Assembly (NCBI GenBank): GCA_005877565.1
Contig: VBOK01000188.1
Span: forward strand, 1 to 13,777
Direction: 5' to 3'
DNA length: 13,777 nucleotides
Source: Nitrospirota bacterium
Lineage (GTDB): Bacteria > Nitrospirota > Nitrospiria > Nitrospirales > NS-4
Below the pieces are notes generated by a model. The model was not told where the DNA came from. It ran no database searches and saw only the letters and a list, made by a program, of their open reading frames with translations. The position numbers were made by a program, and so were the translations under genes. Numbering within the stretch: the stretch's first letter is position 1; each line of letters begins with the position of its first letter. Shown here one piece after another: positions 13,229 through 13,777 of this stretch.

Positions 13229-13777
13229 CCAGGGCCTGTCCCACTTCCGCTACCCCGATGAGTTCCATGGACTCGATCGGCGGCATTTTCTCCAGATTGC
13301 GCTCCGGCAGCAGACAGCGCCGGAAGCCCAACTTCGCGGCCTCCCGCAGGCGAGTCTCAGCCTGCCCTACCGCTCGTACTTCTCCACCCAGGCCGACTTC
13401 ACCGAAGACAACCGTCGTCGGGGCAATGGGCCGGTTCCGCAAGCTGGAGGTCACCGCCGCCACGATGCCGAGGTCCAGCGCCGGCTCCTCGATCTGAAGC
13501 CCTCCCACCACGTTCACATAGATGTCCTGACCGCTAAGGTTGAGGCCCATCCGTTTCTCCATCACCGCGATCAGGAGCGCGATCCGGTTGCCGTCCACGC
13601 CGTTCGCCGTCCGCCGGGGCATGGGGAAGCTTGTCGGTGAGACCAACGCCTGCAATTCAATAAGGATCGGGCGTGTGCCTTCCAGGCTCGCGACCACCAC
13701 GGAGCCCGTCGCCTTCTGAGGCCGTTCCGCCAGGAACCAGGCGGACGGATTGGCGACCTCCTCGAGCCCGGCGTCCG
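13212..13777 (-). CDS. radA: RadA DNA repair protein, C-terminal Lon-like domain (partial)
   Basis: The frame is open to the right edge of the window, so only the last 188 complete codons are seen. It reads GLEEVANPSAWFLAERP, then TGSVVVASLEGTRPILIELQALV, which is the junction between the RecA-like core and the Lon-protease-like domain of RadA/Sms. DGNRIALLIAVMEKRMGLNL, GLQIEEPALDLGIVAAVTSSLRNRPI and VVFGEVGLGGEVRAVGQAETRL continue the Lon-like domain. RadA is a branch-migration helicase acting with RecA in recombination and repair. The zinc finger, Walker A and KNRFG motif would lie outside the window. It heads the visible part of the minus-strand cluster, and the lipoprotein frame overlaps its end by 17 nt. 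Confidence 0.94.
   Translation of the reverse strand, partial: DAGLEEVANPSAWFLAERPQKATGSVVVASLEGTRPILIELQALVSPTSFPMPRRTANGVDGNRIALLIAVMEKRMGLNLSGQDIYVNVVGGLQIEEPALDLGIVAAVTSSLRNRPIAPTTVVFGEVGLGGEVRAVGQAETRLREAAKLGFRRCLLPERNLEKMPPIESMELIGVAEVGQALDAVLT

Overview
The window is GC-rich, densely packed bacterial chromosome with no tRNA, rRNA, CRISPR array or transposase. It shows long chains of overlapping genes, an aerobic-type gene complement and lipoproteins with canonical lipoboxes. The overall style is that of Nitrospira or a related Nitrospirota. That assignment is an impression from gene content and order, not a proven placement.

Layout. (1) 1-377, minus strand: the edge of a small toxin-antitoxin-like pair, a DUF4258 protein followed by the first 17 codons of a YgiT-type zinc-finger partner. 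(2) 466-5061, minus strand: a four-gene operon in which every junction is a 4-nt stop/start overlap. The order is an ABC ATPase (YbbA/LolD type), a 130-aa exported protein, a class 1A dihydroorotate dehydrogenase and an 863-aa double-FtsX permease (YbbP type). (3) 5177-5902, plus strand: comF, divergent from that operon. (4) 5903-6107: a 205-bp intergenic stretch with two GTAGGGGC-type hairpins, three TGGCA direct repeats at exact 10-bp spacing and a TTGACA-17-TAGGAT promoter. (5) 6108-7849, plus strand: an excisionase-like HTH protein, an MraZ homologue, a RusA-family Holliday-junction nuclease and archease. (6) 7884-13777, minus strand: a long cluster read from the right edge as radA (C-terminal part), an outer-membrane lipoprotein, tsaB, rimI fused to a DUF465/YdcH domain, tatC fused to a seven-bladed beta-propeller, a cytoplasmic cyclophilin and a second lipoprotein.

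How the genes fit together. The minus-strand cluster in (6) joins DNA repair (RadA), tRNA t6A synthesis (TsaB), N-terminal acetylation (RimI), Tat export, protein folding and envelope lipoproteins, with overlaps or gaps of at most 18 nt. The ABC operon in (2) looks like an envelope lipid or lipoprotein handling exporter with a pyrimidine-synthesis enzyme inserted between its ATPase and its permease.

The most noteworthy observations are the TatC-propeller fusion, the apparent MraZ operator (TGGCA-N5 repeated three times) in front of an MraZ gene that lies outside a dcw cluster, the RimI-DUF465 fusion with a strong internal ribosome site, and a perfect 28-bp palindrome that supplies codons for the start of a lipoprotein signal peptide.
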